A stretch of DNA of 6,014 nucleotides, from the NCBI GenBank assembly GCA_020249025.1, contig JADCGM010000107.1, positions 1 through 6,014 of the forward strand, written 5' to 3'. A model generated the notes under the pieces. The model ran no database searches and had not been told where the DNA came from. It saw only the letters and a program-made list of their open reading frames with translations. A program made the translations under genes and the position numbers. Numbering within the stretch: the stretch's first letter is position 1; each line of letters begins with the position of its first letter. Origin of the DNA: Alphaproteobacteria bacterium (GTDB taxonomy: Bacteria; Pseudomonadota; Alphaproteobacteria; Sphingomonadales; Sphingomonadaceae). Positions 5,560 through 6,014 of the stretch are shown here, in pieces.

Positions 5560-6014
5560 CTAGTGCTCCCAGCCGAGATGATCGGGCGTCAGCAGGCCGC
5601 CGCGCCCCGACACCCGCAGCCCCGCCCCCTCGACGATCCGGCCGATGGCCGTGACGGGCGTCTTCGCAGCCGCCGCGGCGGCGCGGACGGCTGCGGCGTC
5701 GGAGGCCGCGAACAGCACTTCGTAATCGTCCCCGGCCGTCGCCAGCGCGAGCAGCGCCTCGTCACCGAGCGCGATCCTTGCCCGCGCCGCCTCGGACACC
5801 GGCATCGCCGTCAGATCGATCTCGACCGCGACGCCGCTCGCCGCCGCCATCCGCCCCGCATCGATGAGCAGACCGTCGGACACGTCCATCATCGCCGTCG
5901 CCACGCCGCCGAGCGCCTGCCCCAGCGCCAGCCGCGGCTCGGGCCGGCGATAGCGCGCCAGCAGCGCCTTGTCGGGCGCCGCATCGCCCCGCGCGATGGC
6001 GAGGCCGAGCCCGG
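5560..6014 (-). CDS. thiL: Thiamine-monophosphate kinase, C-terminal half, cut by the window edge
   Basis: The reading frame is open from the window edge to the TAG at 5562-5560, giving 150 residues, about half of the usual 300-330 aa. ThiL phosphorylates thiamine monophosphate with ATP to make thiamine diphosphate, the active cofactor, in the cytoplasm. Recognisable parts, counted from the first full codon, are Y-R-R-P-E-P-R-L-A-L-G (21-31), M-M-D-V-S-D-G-L-L-I-D (41-51) and A-G-D-D-Y-E-V-L-F (93-101). The last two are ThiL signatures; the D-V-S-D-G-L motif belongs to the nucleotide and metal binding region of the PurM/AIR synthase fold. The C-terminus L-T-P-D-H-L-G-W-E-H is also typical. 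The N-terminal half lies beyond the window. The protein is rich in Ala, as expected at this GC content. It precedes hppA on the same strand. Confidence 0.93.
   Translation of the reverse strand, partial: GLGLAIARGDAAPDKALLARYRRPEPRLALGQALGGVATAMMDVSDGLLIDAGRMAAASGVAVEIDLTAMPVSEAARARIALGDEALLALATAGDDYEVLFAASDAAAVRAAAAAAKTPVTAIGRIVEGAGLRVSGRGGLLTPDHLGWEH

Overview
The window is GC-rich, densely coded chromosomal DNA. It most likely comes from an alphaproteobacterium of the Sphingomonadales (Sphingomonas or a close relative). I infer this from the gene set: bamE divergent from a mitochondrial-type ubiquinol-cytochrome c chaperone with a DUF177 gene behind it, and thiL followed by a K+-independent membrane pyrophosphatase. 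I recognised these families by eye; no search was run. Nothing looks mobile: there is no insertion sequence, phage gene, tRNA, rRNA or CRISPR array.

Left part (1-1189). Two minus-strand genes overlap by 4 bp: the N-terminus of a DUF177/YceD protein, cut by the window edge, and a complete CBP3-like chaperone of 170 aa. Divergent from them is bamE, an outer-membrane lipoprotein of the BAM complex. The 107 bp between the chaperone and bamE holds two back-to-back sigma70-type promoter candidates that use the same hexamer as their -10 box.

Middle (1190-3333). A secreted S9-family serine peptidase of 636 aa is convergent with bamE, with only 7 bp between the stop codons and no terminator. Its own promoter candidate lies just upstream of its start. 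The 226 bp between it and the next gene holds a strong intrinsic terminator for that gene and an unusually structured 3' untranslated region. That region includes a long inverted repeat that begins in the pyrophosphatase stop codon.

Right part (3334-6014). hppA encodes a proton-pumping membrane pyrophosphatase of 707 aa and carries the residues of the K+-independent subclass. It follows thiL (thiamine-monophosphate kinase, C-terminal half only) on the same strand after 102 bp. That gap holds a good hppA promoter candidate and a 16-bp perfect palindrome at the predicted transcription start.

Taken together these are housekeeping and envelope or energy genes: outer-membrane assembly, bc1 complex maturation, periplasmic peptide breakdown, pyrophosphate-driven proton pumping and thiamine diphosphate synthesis. 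I found no convincing new multi-gene system. The observations most worth a second look are non-coding: the shared -10 divergent promoter, the hppA 3' stem-loop and the palindrome in the hppA leader.
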